From NCBI RefSeq assembly GCF_003412465.1, contig NZ_QTJV01000010.1, forward strand, positions 372,001 to 436,000: a stretch of DNA of 64,000 nt, written 5' to 3'. Position 1 is the first letter of the stretch, and each line of letters starts with the position of its first letter. The notes under the pieces were generated by a model. That model was not told the DNA's origin. It saw only the letters and a list, made by a program, of their open reading frames with translations, and searched no databases. Shown piece by piece: positions 61,188 through 64,000 of the stretch. The stretch comes from Chitinophaga silvisoli (GTDB lineage Bacteria; Bacteroidota; Bacteroidia; Chitinophagales; Chitinophagaceae). Made by a program: the position numbers and the translations under genes.

Positions 61188-62030
61188 ATGGCAAGAACAA
61201 TCACCGAAATACAGGATGATATCATCAGCCGGGTAGCGGGTACCGCAGAACTTTCTACGCTCAACAGCAGTAGCAGGGTAGCCGTATGGCGGCTCTGGAC
61301 CTATATCGTAGCCGTAAGTATCTGGGCGCTGGAAAATCTCTTTGATCTGCATAAGACCGAAGTGACAAACCTGATCAATGAAAAAGCCCCGCACAGCCTT
61401 CGCTGGTATGCAAACAAGGCAAAAGATTTTCAGTATGGATCAGAGCTGGCTTACGAAGAGGATTATTATGATAACTCAACACTCTCTGACGACCAGGTTG
61501 CTGAACAAAAGATCATTGCTTTCAGCGCAGTCGTAGAACAATCCAAAGGCTTACGTTTGAAAGTAGCGCGCATCGTGGATGGCGACCTGAATGCCCTTAC
61601 AGCCCAGCAGCTGGAATCATTCGAAACATACATGAACAGGATTAAAGATGCCGGCATCACACCACTTGTCGTGGAAAGCTTACCGCCTGATAACCTCAAA
61701 CTGGAACTGATCATCTATTACAATCCCCTGGTATTGGGTAGTGACGGCTCCCGGCTGGATGGAACTAATCCTGACCCGGTAGGTAACCGTATCAGGGATT
61801 ACCTGAAAAATTTGCCCTTCAACGGTACGCTGGTCCTTGCATACCTGGTCGATGCACTGCAGCAGGTGGACGGTGTTGTCATCCCACATATCGTACAGGC
61901 ACAGGCCAAATATGGTACACTGGCTTATTCAGCGATCCCTGTGATGTATAACCCCGATGCCGGCTACCTGCGTGTACAGGAAGAAGAAGACCTCACCATC
62001 ACCTTTATCCCTCAAAGCACCATCAAATGA
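61188..62030 (+). CDS. baseplate J-like wedge protein
   Basis: The product is 280 residues. 'RTITEIQDDIISRVAGTAEL' opens the J family pattern, with 'IIAFSAVVEQSKGLRLKVAR', 'GNRIRDYLKNLPFNGTLVLA' and 'YLVDALQQVDGVVIPHIVQA' as the conserved C-terminal core. It is far shorter than the eCIS J proteins. The gene overlaps the next by 4 nt (ATGA). Confidence 0.86.
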   Translation: MARTITEIQDDIISRVAGTAELSTLNSSSRVAVWRLWTYIVAVSIWALENLFDLHKTEVTNLINEKAPHSLRWYANKAKDFQYGSELAYEEDYYDNSTLSDDQVAEQKIIAFSAVVEQSKGLRLKVARIVDGDLNALTAQQLESFETYMNRIKDAGITPLVVESLPPDNLKLELIIYYNPLVLGSDGSRLDGTNPDPVGNRIRDYLKNLPFNGTLVLAYLVDALQQVDGVVIPHIVQAQAKYGTLAYSAIPVMYNPDAGYLRVQEEEDLTITFIPQSTIK

Positions 62031-62512
62031 GCAGTATCTTCGACATCAACTATCACAAGCTGGTCAGGTTACTGATGCCACCCCGCCTGAGGAAGGTTGT
62101 ACACATTGCCTGGTTGCATGCGCTCACCTATCCTGTCAATATGCTCTATCAGCAATACAGGCGTAACCGTGATGCGAACCTGTACAGGTTGAGTATTACA
62201 CCGCAGGTAGTGTATATGGAGAAATTGCTGAATGACAGGTATGACCGTTCAAACAGGGGCATCCGGATTGCAGATGCGGTGAGTAATGAAGTGACACTGA
62301 TCTACCAGGAGGAGGAATCCAAGCCCAAATTCCTGTATACCGAATCAGAAGCACAACCCATTTACATTTTTACAGAATCTGAGATTGGCAACGAACCTGT
62401 GGACTTTTATGTTTTGGTGCCCGGCACTGTTCCCTACAATGATGCTGAAATGTCGGCACTGATTGATACCTATAAGCTGGCTGGTATTGCCTACAAAATT
62501 CAAAAAGTATGA
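62027..62512 (+). CDS. gpI-position baseplate protein
   Basis: The product is 161 residues. It begins MSSIFDINYHKLVRLLMPPR and has a region 'YRLSITPQVVYMEKLLNDRY' and a last part 'VDFYVLVPGTVPYNDAEMSA'. Its position after J and before the fibre, with 4-nt overlaps on both sides, is that of gpI in P2. Sequence similarity to gpI cannot be judged by eye. Confidence 0.65.
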   Translation: MSSIFDINYHKLVRLLMPPRLRKVVHIAWLHALTYPVNMLYQQYRRNRDANLYRLSITPQVVYMEKLLNDRYDRSNRGIRIADAVSNEVTLIYQEEESKPKFLYTESEAQPIYIFTESEIGNEPVDFYVLVPGTVPYNDAEMSALIDTYKLAGIAYKIQKV

Positions 62513-63363
62513 ACAAAATAGAACAATTAACAAACCTGGGTGGTTTCCCCATGACCCAGTATACGCTTGACTTTATGCAGTCTTCCTACCACGATTCGCT
62601 GGCAGGCATCTCCAGGTTGATCGGGAGTGGAGTGATCGTATCAGGCATGGAAGAAGTAGGCAACAATGTAGCAGATGGATGGATCAGTTATGAAGGGGAG
62701 TTACTGCCATTTATAGGAGGACCGAAACAGTCTACCTGGATAATAGAAGAAATTACTGAAAGCAGGCGTTTTGCCGATCAGATCACACGCAATGTATACT
62801 TCACCAGGAGAGCCCGCTTTGCCAGCGGTGGTATTGACTATGGCAACCTGCAGCGGATAGAAACCCTGCTAAGCCTGCGCGATACGATTGCAAACATGAA
62901 GGCATCATTTACACAACAGTTGAACAGCCTCTGGAAGAAAGGGGATATTATTGAAGTAGACTGTGATGCAACATACATATCAGCGAATTTCACCAATACC
63001 GGTTTAGGTATCAACGAAAGAGACGGCTGGGCGATCTGTAACGGTAACAATGGTACGAAAAACAGGATGGGTAGATTCCCCGTTGGTTACGACCCCAGCA
63101 GGACAGATTATAGTCCTGTCGGTAAAACCGGTGGTGCTGAAACCATTACCCTGACGGAGTCGCAAATGCCTAAACATACACACAACTTTAGTGTTACAGG
63201 TCAGCAGGTCGGAAGTTTACTGACAAGGATATATAGTATCTCAGAAGGTTATTTCCCGCTTGCCGGAAACTATAATGCGGGTATGGCTACTGCAGGTGGA
63301 GACCAACCGCACGAAAACCGCCCGCCATACATCGCTACTCTCTACATCATGAAAATAAAATAA
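62509..63363 (+). CDS. tail fibre/collar-like protein
   Basis: The product is 284 residues. The second half is a phage collar-type tip: 'DGWAICNGNNGTKNRMGRFP', 'GGAETITLTESQMPKHTHNF' and 'HENRPPYIATLYIMKIK'. The HTH (His-Thr-His) and a PHENRPP segment are typical of trimeric fibre tips that bind a metal ion and recognise the target cell. The first half is the attachment to the baseplate. It is a candidate for target specificity. Confidence 0.86.
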   Translation: MNKIEQLTNLGGFPMTQYTLDFMQSSYHDSLAGISRLIGSGVIVSGMEEVGNNVADGWISYEGELLPFIGGPKQSTWIIEEITESRRFADQITRNVYFTRRARFASGGIDYGNLQRIETLLSLRDTIANMKASFTQQLNSLWKKGDIIEVDCDATYISANFTNTGLGINERDGWAICNGNNGTKNRMGRFPVGYDPSRTDYSPVGKTGGAETITLTESQMPKHTHNFSVTGQQVGSLLTRIYSISEGYFPLAGNYNAGMATAGGDQPHENRPPYIATLYIMKIK

Positions 63364-63364
63364 C

Positions 63365-63823
63365 ATGGCAATACGCGAACGTAATAAACTAAAAGGATGG
63401 TTTCAGACAGGTGCTTATCCTACCCAGGATCAGTTCTGGGATTGGATGGACAGCTTCCTTCACAGATCCGAAGATGCAATCGGCATTGATAATATCGCCG
63501 GCTTGCGCACGCTGCTGGATAATAAGGCTGATTTTGAAGCTTTCAATACACTCTACCAGCGCTTCCTGGAAATAGCAGGCTCCATGAAAAAAATATGGAG
63601 AACGGATGTAACGATTTCCCTGTCTGATGATTATTTGAATGCCCAGTACCCTGACGCAGGCAAAGGTACACAGGTGATATGTCCTTCCATTACGCAGGGT
63701 GGTGAGGTGTACGAGAAGTATGACGATACAACCAATGCATGGTTCAGGTTGTATATGATCAGACCTTCGGTAACCGGCAGCCCTGGCGCAATGGAAGATG
63801 TAGAAATTGATGACTATGTATAA
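63365..63823 (+). CDS. conserved tail fibre-associated protein
   Basis: The product is 152 residues. 'LKGWFQTGAYPTQDQFWDWM' with DSFLHRSEDAIGIDNIAGL is a motif common to N-terminal parts of Bacteroidota tail fibre proteins. The rest is beta-rich ('SLSDDYLNAQYPDAGKGTQV'). It starts 1 nt after the collar-like gene. It may be the connector between fibre parts. Confidence 0.7.
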   Translation: MAIRERNKLKGWFQTGAYPTQDQFWDWMDSFLHRSEDAIGIDNIAGLRTLLDNKADFEAFNTLYQRFLEIAGSMKKIWRTDVTISLSDDYLNAQYPDAGKGTQVICPSITQGGEVYEKYDDTTNAWFRLYMIRPSVTGSPGAMEDVEIDDYV

Positions 63824-63839
63824 ATTTAAAAATTAGTAA

Positions 63840-64000
63840 ATGAATATTGAGCTGAAAAAAGTGAAGTGGGCCGAAGGCAATGCACCGGGTAGTCCACAGA
63901 CACTGAGCCTGAGCTATCGCAAGCAGGATGCGCCGGATAATGCTGATAGCTATACACTGGTTACAGACAGCCTGTTTGTACTGACGAATGGTACGGTGGT
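63840..64000 (+). CDS. probable tail fibre protein, partial
   Basis: An ATG at 63840 opens a frame that runs off the right edge, with 53 codons visible: 'NIELKKVKWAEGNAPGSPQT', then 'LSYRKQDAPDNADSYTLV'. The position after the fibre connector suggests another fibre or chaperone. No family can be assigned from this part. Confidence 0.55.
   Translation, partial: MNIELKKVKWAEGNAPGSPQTLSLSYRKQDAPDNADSYTLVTDSLFVLTNGTV

Noticed and set aside
1-64000. tRNA, rRNA, CRISPR array, riboswitch or insertion sequence
   Set aside because: No cloverleaf-like sequences, repeat-spacer pattern, transposase frames or known riboswitch motifs were seen in the intergenic regions.

Overview
The window reads as a chromosomal segment of a Bacteroidota bacterium, most likely Chitinophaga or a close relative. 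This is inferred from the T9SS type B sorting domain with a PorP/SprF partner, a GH2 enzyme with DUF4982, several outer-membrane beta-barrel families, a Bacteroidota-type promoter (TTG-N20-TAnnTTTG) and mostly weak Shine-Dalgarno sites. I see no rRNA, tRNA, CRISPR array or insertion sequence.

Region 1 (1-24955, minus strand) is an extracellular contractile injection system (eCIS) operon, transcribed from about 25 kb toward position 1. In order it encodes a DUF4255/Pvc16-like cap, an unknown beta-rich protein, the sheath, two cysteine-rich helical proteins of unknown role, two gp19-like tube proteins, DUF5908, a LysM tube/hub adaptor, a VgrG/gp27-gp5 spike, a PAAR tip, gp25, two giant baseplate wedge proteins, the CIS 'tape measure' family protein, a DUF4157 effector ending in an SHH-type HNH/EndoVII nuclease-like domain, and a SUKH-family immunity-like gene cut by the window edge. 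Spacing is tight, with several overlaps. The AAA+ ATPase usual in such loci is not in the window.

Region 2 (25-52 kb) is a mixed chromosomal segment. It holds a decayed LytS/LytTR-type two-component remnant beside the eCIS promoter region, a multicopper oxidase fused to a CopB-like barrel, a GH2 glycosidase, a zincin-like lipoprotein, two YceI proteins in different contexts, an AraC regulator, an ECF sigma factor overlapping a membrane/beta-barrel protein, an OB-fold/cytochrome c/YceI/DUF5777 operon, an HTTM protein, a Crp/Fnr regulator next to an RND efflux operon, and a large T9SS-secreted adhesin-like protein with its PorP/SprF partner.

Region 3 (52.4-64 kb, mostly plus strand) is a second, unrelated contractile tail of Mu/P2 style. 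It has a DUF2586 sheath, a tube, a tail-assembly chaperone with a probable programmed -1 frameshift, a tape measure, DUF6046, gpD-like hub, gpV-like spike, gpW/gp25, a LysM-like gpX, gpJ, a gpI-position protein and fibre genes running off the right edge. No terminase, portal or capsid gene lies to its left, so a headless tailocin is plausible; a prophage whose head genes lie to the right cannot be excluded.
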